Below, piece after piece: positions 1-8,606 of a DNA stretch of 64,000 nucleotides. This DNA is from Billgrantia endophytica (lineage in GTDB: Bacteria > Pseudomonadota > Gammaproteobacteria > Pseudomonadales > Halomonadaceae), in NCBI RefSeq assembly GCF_002879615.1, contig NZ_PNRF01000047.1, forward strand, positions 1 to 64,000, given 5' to 3'. Every line of letters starts with the position of its first letter. Positions within the stretch are counted from its first letter, which is position 1. A program made the position numbers and the translations under genes. The notes beneath the pieces are model-generated. The model was given only the letters and a program-made list of their open reading frames with translations. It did not search any database and had not been told where the DNA came from.

Positions 1-1062
1 GCTTGTCGAGATCGACGTCGAAGGGCCCAAGGCCGGCGAGGTGCTGGTTCGTATCGCGGCCACCAGCGTCTGCCACACCGACGCCTTCACGCTCTCCGGC
101 GCCGACCCGGAGGGGCTGTTCCCCTCCGTGCTCGGCCACGAGGGCGCCGGCATCGTCGAGGAAGTCGGCCCCGGCGTCACCAGCCTCAAGCCCGGCGACC
201 ACGTCATTCCGCTCTATACCGCCGAGTGCGGGCAGTGCAAGTTCTGCCGCTCGGGCAAGACCAACCTGTGCCAGGCGGTGCGCGCCACCCAGGGCCAGGG
301 GCTGATGCCGGATGGCACCTCGCGTTTCTCGCTGGAAGGCAAGCCGCTGCACCACTACATGGGCTGCTCCACCTTCAGCGAATACACCGTGCTGCCCGAG
401 GTGTCGCTGGCGGTGGTCTCGCCGGAGGCCCCGCTGGACAAGATCTGCCTGCTCGGCTGTGGCGTCACCACCGGCATCGGCGCGGTACTCAACACCGCCA
501 AGGTGGAGCCTGGCTCCACCGCGCGGTGTTCGGCCTGGGCGCCATCGGCCTGGCGGTGATCCAGGGCGCGCTGATGGCCAAGGCCAGCCGCATCATCGCC
601 ATCGACGTCAACCCGGACAAGTTCGAGCTGGCCCGCCAGTTCGGCGCCACCGACGTCGTCAATCCCCGGGAGCACTCGGACCCGATCCAGCAGGTGATCG
701 TCGACCTCACCGATGGAGGCGTGGACTACTCCTTCGAGTGCATCGGCAACGTCAACGTGATGCGCGCGGCGCTGGAGTGCTGCCACAAGGGCTGGGGCGA
801 GTCGGTGATCATCGGCGTGGCGGGGGCCGGCGAAGAGATCTCGACGCGGCCGTTCCAGCTGGTGACGGGCCGGGTGTGGCGTGGCTCGGCGTTCGGCGGC
901 GTGAAGGGCCGGAGCGAGCTGCCGGGCTATGTGGAGCGCTACATGAACGGCGAGATCAAGATCGACGAGTTCATCACCCACGACATGCCGTTCGAGACGA
1001 TCAACGAGGCCTTCGACCTGCTGCATGCCGGAAAGAGCATCCGTACGGTGCTGCACTATTGA
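1..1062 (+). pseudogene. frmA: S-(hydroxymethyl)glutathione dehydrogenase (class III alcohol dehydrogenase), 5' cut by window, frameshifted
   Basis: Zinc-dependent class III alcohol dehydrogenase that oxidises S-(hydroxymethyl)glutathione in formaldehyde detoxification. The N-terminal frame shows the catalytic-zinc region (TSVCHTDAFTLSG, GHEGAGIVEEVG) and the four-cysteine structural zinc lobe (CGQCKFCRSGKTNLC). It runs on to VEPGST near base 520 and then leaves frame. The C-terminal half continues in another frame from VFGLGAIGLAVIQG to IRTVLHY. The junction needs one extra base near 521 (ACCG-CGCGGTG where ACCGTCGCGGTG is expected), so it is a single-base deletion or a sequencing error. The first codons lie outside the window. 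The gfa gene follows on the same strand, supporting the pathway call. Confidence 0.85.
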
Positions 1063-1309
1063 AGACGACGAAACGGCAACCGGTCGCAAGCGCGACCCAT
1101 GACCCGGATGACCCCATATGACAACTAGAACGAATGAGGAGTGCATGCCAATGAGCCTGATGGACGCTCTGAAGCGCTGGTTTGGAGGACAGGGAACGGC
1201 GCCCCCCACGAGACATCAGCCCACCACGCCACAGCAGCAACGCCATAGCCGGCCAGCGGATCCCGCGCCGACAGCCACCTCGGCCGCCACCACCCAGGGG
1301 ACAACGACC

Positions 1310-1876
1310 ATGAACCCGACCATCCATCCCGCCGTGGACAACGGCGTACGAGCCGGCAGCGACAGCTTCCCCGGCGGCACCCTCCACTGTCACTGCGCCA
1401 GCGATCGGGTCGAAGTCGCCGTCAAGGCACAGTCCGCCCACAATCATGTCTGCGGCTGCACCAAGTGCTGGAAACCCGACGGCGCCACCTTCTCGATGGT
1501 CGCCGTGGTGCCCCGCGACAGCCTCAGCGTCACCGCTCATGAGGAGAAACTCGACGTGGTCGACCCCTCCGCCGCCATACAGCGTCATGCCTGCAGGGGC
1601 TGCGGGGTGCACATGTACGGGCGCATCGAGAACACCGGGCATCCCTTCCATGGGCTGGACTTCATCCATACCGAGCTCTCCGACGACAGCGGCTGGTCGG
1701 CCCCCGAATTCGCGGCCTTCGTCTCCTCGATCATCGAATCCGGCACCAACCCCGGCGACATGGATGCCGTGCGCTCACGCCTGAAGGAACTGGGGCTGCC
1801 ACCCTACGACTGCCTTTCACCACCGCTGATGGATGCCATCGCCACCCATATCGCCAAGGCCAAGGGAGTACTCTAG
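1310..1876 (+). CDS. gfa: S-(hydroxymethyl)glutathione synthase (glutathione-dependent formaldehyde-activating enzyme)
   Basis: 188-aa Gfa/CENP-V-fold zinc enzyme that accelerates condensation of formaldehyde with glutathione, supplying the substrate of the neighbouring dehydrogenase. Zinc-binding cysteine motifs are visible: LHCHC near residue 26, VCGCTKCW near 47, and HACRGCGVHMYGR near 88. The C-terminal SPPLMDAIATHIAK block is typical of the family. An upstream in-frame extension to 1118 is low-complexity (Pro/Thr/Gln-rich) and unlike the family. The ATG at 1310 follows an AGGGG box at 1296-1300 and gives the usual length, so I place the start there. The function follows from family knowledge and the frmA neighbour. 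Confidence 0.9.
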   Translation: MNPTIHPAVDNGVRAGSDSFPGGTLHCHCASDRVEVAVKAQSAHNHVCGCTKCWKPDGATFSMVAVVPRDSLSVTAHEEKLDVVDPSAAIQRHACRGCGVHMYGRIENTGHPFHGLDFIHTELSDDSGWSAPEFAAFVSSIIESGTNPGDMDAVRSRLKELGLPPYDCLSPPLMDAIATHIAKAKGVL

Positions 1877-2028
1877 GCTCACGCGGGCAATACCGGCATG
1901 GGCGAGGCGGTGGCCAGCAGCAGTCATCCCATGCCGGGAAGCTGCTTTCCGAGGCTCGATGAACTTCGATGCCTGCACAATGCCGCCCTGACCATGAGTC
2001 GCACTGGACAGCGTGATGACTGGCGATA

Positions 2029-3234
2029 CTATCGGGACAAATCGCTGGTCACCTCCTCGCGCAAGGCGGTCTGCCAAGGTCGATGCAGGACAAGATAGGC
2101 GATACCGCCAATCACCACGCCCCAGAAGGCCGAGCCCAATCCGAACAGGCTCATGCCCGAGGCAGTGGCCAGGAAGGTGATGATCGACGCTTCGAGATGA
2201 TCGGTCTCCGCCGCTGCCTTGCTGATATTGGTGACAATGGCGCCGATCAGCGCCAGTCCGGCCAGCAGTGCCACGAAGGTCACCGGCAGCGAGGTGAACA
2301 GGAGCACGATGCTGCCGGAAAACAGTGCGCCAAGCAGGTAGAAGACACCGTTGGCGACCCCGGCCACGTAGCGCCTGCCGGGATCGGGGTGCGCCTCCTT
2401 GCCGGTGCACAGCGCCGCGGTGATCGCCGCCACCACCGTGGTGATACCGCCGAACAGTGCCATCGGCAGCGATACCAGGCTGGCCACGGTCAGGATCGGC
2501 CGCGCCTGCGTGTCATAGCCTGCCCCGCGCAGGATCGCCATGCCCGGCAGGAACTGCCCGGTAAGGCTGACCAGCGCCAGCGGAATCGCCAGGCTGAGGG
2601 TCGCGCCGAGCGTCCACTCGGGACGGATCAATTGCGGCTGGGCCAACTGCCAGGAAACGCCCTGCAGGCTGGCGTCTTCGAACAGCACCGCCAGGGCGAT
2701 ACCCGCGATCAGCAGCAAGACCAGGAAGTAGCGCGGCGACAACCGCTTGAAGAGCAGATAGGCGGCCAACATGCCCACCGCCAGTGCCGGCGCCCGCTCC
2801 AGCGAGGTGAATACCCCCACGCCGAACTGGAACAGGATACCGGCCATCATCGCCGCGGCGATACCCGGCGGAATCAACCGGATGATGCGGTCGAAGGAGC
2901 CGCTGACGCCAACGACCAGAATGATCGCCGCCGCCGTGATATAGGCCCCCACCGCCTCGTTCAGCGACAAGCCCGGAAACAGCGTCACCAGCAGCGCCGT
3001 GCCCGGTGCCGACCAGGCGGTGATCACCGGCACCTTCAGCCACAGGCTGAGGCCGATCCCGGAGATGGCGGCGCCGATGGAGATCGCCCAGACCCAGGAG
3101 CTCATCATCGCCGGCGAGACATCGGCGCTCTGCGCCGCCTGGAAGAAGATCGCCAGCGGGCCCGAGTAGGAGATCAGCACCGCCACGAAGCCGGCGGTGA
3201 GGGCGGGGATCGACCAGTCCCGGTGAAGTCGCAT
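2029..3234 (-). CDS. benE: BenE-family benzoate/H+ symporter (copy 1)
   Basis: 401-aa polytopic inner-membrane protein of the BenE family, expected to import benzoate with protons. The N-terminus (DWSIPALTAGFVAVLISYSGP) and the motif VPVITAWSAPGTALL are characteristic, and about twelve hydrophobic segments run through the protein. It is last in the minus-strand run catA-benA-benB-ABC importer-benE, 39 bp after the ABC ATPase gene, so it probably ends this operon. A second, quite different BenE-family protein is encoded at 14262-15512. Benzoate as substrate is inferred from family and neighbours. Confidence 0.85.
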   Translation of the reverse strand: MRLHRDWSIPALTAGFVAVLISYSGPLAIFFQAAQSADVSPAMMSSWVWAISIGAAISGIGLSLWLKVPVITAWSAPGTALLVTLFPGLSLNEAVGAYITAAAIILVVGVSGSFDRIIRLIPPGIAAAMMAGILFQFGVGVFTSLERAPALAVGMLAAYLLFKRLSPRYFLVLLLIAGIALAVLFEDASLQGVSWQLAQPQLIRPEWTLGATLSLAIPLALVSLTGQFLPGMAILRGAGYDTQARPILTVASLVSLPMALFGGITTVVAAITAALCTGKEAHPDPGRRYVAGVANGVFYLLGALFSGSIVLLFTSLPVTFVALLAGLALIGAIVTNISKAAAETDHLEASIITFLATASGMSLFGLGSAFWGVVIGGIAYLVLHRPWQTALREEVTSDLSR

Positions 3235-3273
3235 AAGTGGCCCCCTTGAGTATGCGGTGTAAGGAAAAACGTC

Positions 3274-4026
3274 TCAGGCGACTCCGAGATGCGTCTCGAG
3301 CATCGAGGGATCCTCCCTGAGCCCCCGGGAATCCCCACTGAAGACCACCTCGCCCTTGACCAGCAGGACGTGCCGGTCGGCCACCTCCAGCAGGTTGTCG
3401 ATGTTCTTGTCGACGATGATGCTGGCGATGCCGGACGCCTTGATCTCCCGGATGATCTTCCATATCTCGTCGCGGATCAGCGGCGCCAGCCCCTCGGTGG
3501 CCTCGTCAAGGATGATCAGGTCGGGGTTGGTGGTCAGCGCCCTACCGATGGAGAGCATCTGCTGCTCGCCGCCGGAGAGGAGCGAACCATCGTGGTGGAT
3601 GCGCTGGCCGAGCCGCGGGAAGGTGTCCAGCACCCGCTCCAGGGTCCAGGGCGACTGGCCGCGCTCGTTGGGGCGCGCGGCCATGATCAGGTGCTCGCGA
3701 ACGCTGATGCCGGGGAAGATGCCGCGCCCTTCCGGCACATAGCCGATGCCCTGGCGCACCAGTTGCCAGGGGCGGCGCTTCGCGGTGGATTGCCCCTTGA
3801 TGCTGACCTCGCCCCGGCGCGGCGGTACGAAGGCGAGGATCGACTTCAGGGTGGTGGTCTTGCCCATGCCATTGCGACCCAGCAGGCTCAGGGTCTCGCC
3901 GGGCAGCAGGGTCAGGTCGATCCCGTGCAGCACATGGCTCTCGCCGTAGTAGGTGTGCAGGCCGCGCACCTCGACCAGCGGGGTAACGGCGGCCTGGGCA
4001 GGATGCGGTTGCTGGATGGCAGTCAT
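3274..4026 (-). CDS. Branched-chain-amino-acid-type ABC transporter ATP-binding protein (LivF-like), likely for aromatic acids
   Basis: 250-aa ABC ATPase of the LivF type. Walker A (GRNGMGKTT) lies near residue 45, the signature LLSGGEQQ near 145 and Walker B (LIILDEA) near 168. The start at 4026 overlaps the upstream ATPase gene by four bases (ATGA) and is preceded by GGAGGT. A longer reading frame exists upstream but is not needed. It pairs with the LivG-like ATPase to power the importer encoded by this operon. Benzoate or another aromatic acid is the likely ligand because of the flanking ben and cat genes; the sequence itself does not define the substrate. Confidence 0.87.
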   Translation of the reverse strand: MTAIQQPHPAQAAVTPLVEVRGLHTYYGESHVLHGIDLTLLPGETLSLLGRNGMGKTTTLKSILAFVPPRRGEVSIKGQSTAKRRPWQLVRQGIGYVPEGRGIFPGISVREHLIMAARPNERGQSPWTLERVLDTFPRLGQRIHHDGSLLSGGEQQMLSIGRALTTNPDLIILDEATEGLAPLIRDEIWKIIREIKASGIASIIVDKNIDNLLEVADRHVLLVKGEVVFSGDSRGLREDPSMLETHLGVA

Positions 4027-4787
4027 GCGTGTACCTCCTCTTGGTGGCGGCCGAGATAGACGTCCCGGACCTTCTCGCTGGCGCGAATCTGGGCGGTGGG
4101 GCCCGTCTCCAGCACGCAACCGTCGACCATCACGGTGATGCGGTTGGCCAGGCGGAACACCGAGTCCATGTCGTGTTCGATCAGCACCAGAGTGTAGGTG
4201 TCGGCCAGGCCCTTGAGCAGTTCGGTGACCTGGGCGGTCTCCTCGCGGCCCATGCCCGCCATGGGCTCGTCGAGCAGCATCAGCGTCGGTTCCGTGGCCA
4301 GCACCATGGCGATCTGCAGCTGGCGCTGCTCGCCGTAGCTCATGGCCGCGGCCGGCGTATAGGCGCGATACACCAGTTGGCAGGTCTCCAGCGCCTGCAA
4401 CGCCCGCTCGTCAACGGCCCGGGCCCGCTGGCGGGAGCGCCAACTGCCGAGCACCCCGCCCAGGTGGATGCGCGCCGCCAGCTGACAATTCTGCAGGCAG
4501 GTCAGCCGTGGGAAGACATTGGTCTTCTGGTGGCTGCGGCCGATGCCCATACGGGCGATCTGCTGTGCCTTCCGCCCCTGGATGGGCCGGTCCTGGAAGC
4601 GGATCTCGCCCTCGGAGGGGGGAAACTCACCGGAGAGCAGATTGATCAGCGTGCTCTTGCCGGCGCCGTTGGGCCCCAGGATGGCGTGGATCTCGTTTTC
4701 GCGAACGTCGAAGTCGACCTCATTGACCGCCACCAGGCCGCCGAAGCGGCGGGTCAGACCCCGGGTCTCAAGCATGGTCGCGCTCAT
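4023..4787 (-). CDS. Branched-chain-amino-acid-type ABC transporter ATP-binding protein (LivG-like)
   Basis: 254-aa ABC ATPase of the LivG type. Walker A (GPNGAGKST) lies near residue 38, followed by the family-typical block GIGRSHQKTNVFP near 82. The signature region reads MSYGEQRQLQIA and Walker B LMLLDEPMAGM. It is three bases downstream of the LivM-like permease gene and overlaps the LivF-like gene by four bases, so the two ATPases are translationally coupled. It should act at the inner membrane as one half of the nucleotide-binding dimer. Confidence 0.88.
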   Translation of the reverse strand: MSATMLETRGLTRRFGGLVAVNEVDFDVRENEIHAILGPNGAGKSTLINLLSGEFPPSEGEIRFQDRPIQGRKAQQIARMGIGRSHQKTNVFPRLTCLQNCQLAARIHLGGVLGSWRSRQRARAVDERALQALETCQLVYRAYTPAAAMSYGEQRQLQIAMVLATEPTLMLLDEPMAGMGREETAQVTELLKGLADTYTLVLIEHDMDSVFRLANRITVMVDGCVLETGPTAQIRASEKVRDVYLGRHQEEVHA

Positions 4788-4790
4788 GGC

Positions 4791-5867
4791 TCAGCCCTCC
4801 CTCGGTGCAGGGGCGGCCGGTTTGACGGCCTCGGAGGCTGGAGCGGCCCGGCCAGGCTTCAGCCACCTGAGCGGCGACGACTTGGCCAGGCTGGCCCGGC
4901 TCGGAGGATCGATGATCAGCCCGGCGATGCCCCGTGGCAGGATCAGCACCGCGAGGATGATGGTGATGCCCATCAGGATCGGCCAGTGGGTGGTCAGGTG
5001 CTCGAAGGTGTGCTGGAGGATCTCGTAGGCGAAGGCCCCCAGGATCGGGCCGAAGACAGTGCCCATGCCGCCCAGGATCAGCATCATCAGCACCTCGCCG
5101 GAGGTGTGCCAACCGAGCTGTGAGGGGTTGGCGAAGCCGTACTGCATGGCTGCCAGCATGCCGGCGAGGGAGGCCATCACCCCGGAGATCACGAAGGCGA
5201 CCAGCTTGTAGTGGCCGGTGGCATAGCCCAGCGCCTCCATGCGATGCTCGTTGTCGTGGATGCCGTCGAGCACCTGGCCAAAGAAGGAGCGGGTCAGCCA
5301 GCGCAGGAAGAGATAGCCGACCACCACCATCGCCAGGCAGACGTAGAAGAAGGTCAGCGGATTGTCGAGGTCGAGCAGCACGGCCCCGCCGACCTCCACG
5401 CTGGGCCGGAACATGATGAAGACCCCGTCCGTGCCCCCGGTATGCCGCGAGGTGCTGACGAAGTAGTAGAGCATCTGGCCGAAGGCCAGGGTGGTCATGA
5501 TGAAGAAGATGCCCCTGGTGCGGATGACCAGGAAGCCCACCACCAGCGCCGCCAGGGCCGCGACCAGCATCACCAGCGGCGCCATCCACCAGATGGCGGC
5601 CGGGCTGAAGGCGGGGCTGGCGAGTGCCAGGGTGTAGGCCCCGAGGCCGAAGAACAGGGCGTGCCCGAGGCTGACCAGGCCGACGATGCCCACCAGCAGG
5701 TCCAGGCTCATGGCGAACAGCGCCAGGATCAGCATCAGGGTCATCTTTTCCATCATGAAGTCGCTCTGCGCGCCGAACACGGCGGGACCCCAGAGCGGAA
5801 AGATGGCGACGATGGCGGTCAACACCAGCATGATGACGACGACGCGCTTGGGATAGGTATGCAACAT
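4791..5867 (-). CDS. Branched-chain-amino-acid-type ABC transporter permease (LivM-like)
   Basis: 358-aa integral membrane permease of the LivM class with about ten hydrophobic helices. The LivM/LivH signature region is visible in the GLVSLGHALFFGLGAY block and in MQYGFANPS. The C-terminal tail of about 45 residues is soluble and Pro/Ala-rich (PAAPAPREG), which is common in LivM proteins. The gene lies 12 bp after the LivH-like gene and 3 bp before the LivG-like gene. It should form the channel heterodimer with the LivH-like permease. Confidence 0.86.
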   Translation of the reverse strand: MLHTYPKRVVVIMLVLTAIVAIFPLWGPAVFGAQSDFMMEKMTLMLILALFAMSLDLLVGIVGLVSLGHALFFGLGAYTLALASPAFSPAAIWWMAPLVMLVAALAALVVGFLVIRTRGIFFIMTTLAFGQMLYYFVSTSRHTGGTDGVFIMFRPSVEVGGAVLLDLDNPLTFFYVCLAMVVVGYLFLRWLTRSFFGQVLDGIHDNEHRMEALGYATGHYKLVAFVISGVMASLAGMLAAMQYGFANPSQLGWHTSGEVLMMLILGGMGTVFGPILGAFAYEILQHTFEHLTTHWPILMGITIILAVLILPRGIAGLIIDPPSRASLAKSSPLRWLKPGRAAPASEAVKPAAPAPREG

Positions 5868-5879
5868 GACAAGGCTCCC

Positions 5880-6740
5880 TCAGGCGAACAGCCCGCGTGG
5901 TTTGACCAACAGCACGGCGGCCATGATCAGGTAGATGACCATGCTGGCCAGGCTCGGAATCAGCACCGACCCGAAGGTCTCGGCCATGCCGATCAGGATC
6001 GCCCCCCAGAAGGCGCCCTTGATCGACCCGATGCCTCCGATGACGACGACGACGAAGCAGGTGATGAGGATGCTGTCCCCCATCCCCGGGGCGATGGAGG
6101 TGAGCGGGGCGGCGATCATCCCGGCGAAGGCGGTGAGCGCCACGCCGACGCTGAAGATCAGAGTGAAGAGAGTGCGCACGTTGATGCCGAGCCCCTCCAC
6201 CATGTCCCGGTTCACCGCGCCGGCTCGGATGATGATGCCCAGCCGGGTATGGCGGATCACCCAGTAGATGACCCCGGCAAGCGCCAGGCAGACACCCATC
6301 ACGAACAGCCGATAGTGGGAGTACTGCAGGTTGTCGGTGAGCTGGATGCGCCCGCTGAACAGTTCCGGGACCGGCACGCTGTGCACGTCGCCGCCCCAGA
6401 TGATGCGCTGGGCCTCGTTGAGCACCAGGATCAGGCCGAAGGTGAGCAGCACCTGGTAGAGGTGGTCGCGCTTGTAGAGGGTGTCGAGGAACAGCCGTTC
6501 GATGATCAGGCCGAGCGCAATGGCGACGGGAATGGCCGCCAGGATGGCCAGCCAGAAGCTGCCGAGACGGAAGGTCAGGTCGTAGACCAGGTAGGCCCCG
6601 ATCATGTACATGGCGCCATGGGCGAGATTGATGATGCCCATGATGCCGAAGATGAGCGTCAGGCCGCTGGCGATCAGGAACAGCAGCAAGCCGTACTGCA
6701 ACCCGTTGAGCAGCTGCACGCTGAAGAATGCGAGATCCAT
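5880..6740 (-). CDS. Branched-chain-amino-acid-type ABC transporter permease (LivH-like)
   Basis: 286-aa membrane permease of the LivH class with about eight hydrophobic segments. Family marks are LTLIFGIMGIINLAHGAMYM near residue 27 and the glycine-rich VVVIGGIGSIKGAF near 220. The length is normal for LivH. It follows the binding-protein gene after a 69-bp gap holding a strong hairpin (6769-6789), an arrangement that often gives more binding protein than permease. Confidence 0.87.
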   Translation of the reverse strand: MDLAFFSVQLLNGLQYGLLLFLIASGLTLIFGIMGIINLAHGAMYMIGAYLVYDLTFRLGSFWLAILAAIPVAIALGLIIERLFLDTLYKRDHLYQVLLTFGLILVLNEAQRIIWGGDVHSVPVPELFSGRIQLTDNLQYSHYRLFVMGVCLALAGVIYWVIRHTRLGIIIRAGAVNRDMVEGLGINVRTLFTLIFSVGVALTAFAGMIAAPLTSIAPGMGDSILITCFVVVVIGGIGSIKGAFWGAILIGMAETFGSVLIPSLASMVIYLIMAAVLLVKPRGLFA

Positions 6741-6768
6741 GGAAGACCCCTCCGGAAATGCCGATGAG

Positions 6769-6789
6769 GGGGCGAGCCGGGCTCGCCCC
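6769..6789 (-). terminator. Intercistronic hairpin between binding-protein and permease genes
   Basis: Perfect 10-bp inverted repeat GGGGCGAGCC / GGCTCGCCCC with a one-base centre, or an 8-bp stem with a 5-nt loop. No T-run follows on the minus strand, so it is more likely a partial terminator or mRNA 3'-end stabiliser than a full stop. Confidence 0.55.
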
Positions 6790-6809
6790 GTGAGTCCGTG
6801 ACGCCGCCG

Positions 6810-7991
6810 TTACATGTTGCAGGCTTCGTCGGGCACCTCGAGGTTCTCGTGGGCGATGCCCACTACCTCGTGCCGGCCGTTGCGGATCTCGCGCAGGTAG
6901 ACGTTCTGGATCGGATGGTGGGAGTCGGAGAAGGCCAGGGGGCCCCGCGGGCTGTCGAGCTGTATGTTGGACAGGGCGGTGATCAATCGATCCTGGTCGG
7001 AGGTGTCGCCCCCCACGGCCTCCATGGCCTGAACCAGCATCATGCCGGTGTCGTAGCCCTGCACCGCGTAGGTGTCGGGCATGTCGCCGTAGGCGGCCTG
7101 GTAGGCCTCGACGAAGGCGCGGTTCTGCGGCGTGTCGAGGGTCTCGGCATAGTGCAGGGTGGTCAGCACGCCCTCGCCCGCCTCGCCGATGGCCGCCAGG
7201 TTGCCGTCGGTGAGGAAGCCGGAACCCAGCAGCTGGATGGAGTCCTTCAGTCCCGAGGCCGCATAGTCGCGCACGAAGCTGACGCCACCGCCGCCGGCGA
7301 AGAAGGTGTAGACGGCATCCGGGCGCAGGCTGCCGATCTGGGCCAGGTAGCTCTGGAATTCGGTGCTGGGGAAGGGCACCAGAATTTGCTGGAGGATCTC
7401 GCCACCCTCCTCGGTGAAGGCCTGCTCGAACCCGGCGATGTCCTCCTTGCCGCCGGCGTAGTCCCAGGTGATGGTCACCACCCGGCGGTGGCCGCGGTCG
7501 TAGGCCACCTTGCCCATGGGGTAGCTGTCCTGCCACATGCTGAAGGAAGTGCGGAAGACATTGGGCATGCACAGTTCGTTGGTGGCCGCGCCCAGGCCGG
7601 CATTGGGGATGATGGTGATGGCGCCGGTCTGCTGGGCCACGCGCAGCATGCCCATGGCCACCCCGGAGTGCACCGGGCCGATCACGAAGTCCACGTTGTC
7701 GCCGCGCACCAGGCGGCTCATGTTCTGGGGGGCCCGCGAGGGGTTGGCCTCGGAGTCGAGCTTGACGTACTCCACGCTACGCCCGCCCAGTTGGTCACCG
7801 TGCCGGGCAATGGCCAGCTCCAGGCCATTGGTGATCGCTTCGCCCAGCGCCGCATAGGTACCGGTGTAGGGCAGCATCAGGCCCAGTTTTACGGGGTCGT
7901 CGCTGGCGTTGACGACACCGCCGATGGCCAGGCCGGCACCGATCAGGGAAGCGAGGGCGGTCTTCTTTACGGTCGTTTTCATTGTTTTCAC
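6810..7991 (-). CDS. Periplasmic substrate-binding protein of the ABC importer (aromatic acid candidate)
   Basis: 393-aa LivJ/LivK-type binding protein. The N-terminus has a basic start (MKTMKTTVKK) and a hydrophobic core ending near VVNASDD, a Sec signal peptide likely cut after Ala29. The mature protein opens with VKLGLMLPYTGTYAALGE, the standard start of this family. Two cysteines (in ELCMPN and the terminal EACNM) could form a disulfide. Gene order benB-binding protein-LivH-LivM-LivG-LivF on one strand suggests capture of benzoate or a related aromatic acid; this is inference from position. Confidence 0.87.
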   Translation of the reverse strand: MKTMKTTVKKTALASLIGAGLAIGGVVNASDDPVKLGLMLPYTGTYAALGEAITNGLELAIARHGDQLGGRSVEYVKLDSEANPSRAPQNMSRLVRGDNVDFVIGPVHSGVAMGMLRVAQQTGAITIIPNAGLGAATNELCMPNVFRTSFSMWQDSYPMGKVAYDRGHRRVVTITWDYAGGKEDIAGFEQAFTEEGGEILQQILVPFPSTEFQSYLAQIGSLRPDAVYTFFAGGGGVSFVRDYAASGLKDSIQLLGSGFLTDGNLAAIGEAGEGVLTTLHYAETLDTPQNRAFVEAYQAAYGDMPDTYAVQGYDTGMMLVQAMEAVGGDTSDQDRLITALSNIQLDSPRGPLAFSDSHHPIQNVYLREIRNGRHEVVGIAHENLEVPDEACNM

Positions 7992-8117
7992 CAGGGGTGG
8001 TTATTTGTTGGTATTGGACTGATGGTGACGCTGGCGATGTCACGGTGATCGGTCACGAGGCATGGTCTGGCGCGGCCTCCCTGCCGCCTGCCAATCGTCC
8101 CTCCTCACCGCACCGGG

Positions 8118-8606
8118 TCAGACGTGGTAAACGTCGATGACCTGATGGATATAATCGTTATTGAGTTGCACGACTTTCTTCTCGATAAGCGGCGTCTCGC
8201 CGGACACGTCCAGGGTGTAGCGGGACGTGCCGAAGTAGCCGTCGGTCTGCTTGTAGCGGTGGCTCAGGGTGTGCCAGTTGAAGCGCAGCTCGACCTTGCC
8301 ACCGTCCTGGCTCAGCACCTCGATATTGGTGATCTGGTGCGTGGTGCGCGGCTCCGGCGTGCTGGCGCCCGAGCGCTCGGTCTTGATGCGGTAGACCCGA
8401 TCCTCCAGCCCTTCGCGGCTGGGGTAGTAGATCAACGAGATCTCGCTGTGCGGATCACGGGTCAACTGGTCGTCATCGTCCCAGGCCGGCATCCAGAACA
8501 CTGCGCCCTTGCCGTAGCACTCGAGCCATTCATCCCACTGGCGGTCGTCGAGCAGCCGTGCCTCGCGATACAGGAAGGCCTGGATCTCGGGATAGGAAAT
8601 GCTCAT
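8118..8606 (-). CDS. benB: Benzoate 1,2-dioxygenase beta subunit
   Basis: 162-aa small subunit of a ring-hydroxylating dioxygenase (SnoaL/NTF2-like fold). It starts MSISYPEIQAFLYREARLLD and ends VIDVYHV, a typical BenB/XylY profile. It supports the alpha hexamer and has no metal site. The start at 8606 overlaps the benA stop by four bases (ATGA). A C-terminal fragment of a second benB survives in front of benC at 17419-17527, showing that benB once stood beside benC. Here benC and benD are missing, so BenAB depends on the reductase encoded 8 kb away. Confidence 0.93.
   Translation of the reverse strand: MSISYPEIQAFLYREARLLDDRQWDEWLECYGKGAVFWMPAWDDDDQLTRDPHSEISLIYYPSREGLEDRVYRIKTERSGASTPEPRTTHQITNIEVLSQDGGKVELRFNWHTLSHRYKQTDGYFGTSRYTLDVSGETPLIEKKVVQLNNDYIHQVIDVYHV

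Noticed and set aside
355..1209. Long open frame antisense to the alcohol dehydrogenase
   Set aside because: Shadow of a high-GC coding strand; composition is Arg/Gly/His/Ala-rich without family features, and the opposite strand encodes a recognised enzyme. The same applies to the many long antisense frames over other genes here.
1118..1309. N-terminal extension of Gfa to the ATG at 1118
   Set aside because: The extension is Pro/Thr/Gln-rich and absent from the family; the ATG at 1310 has a proper ribosome site and the standard length.
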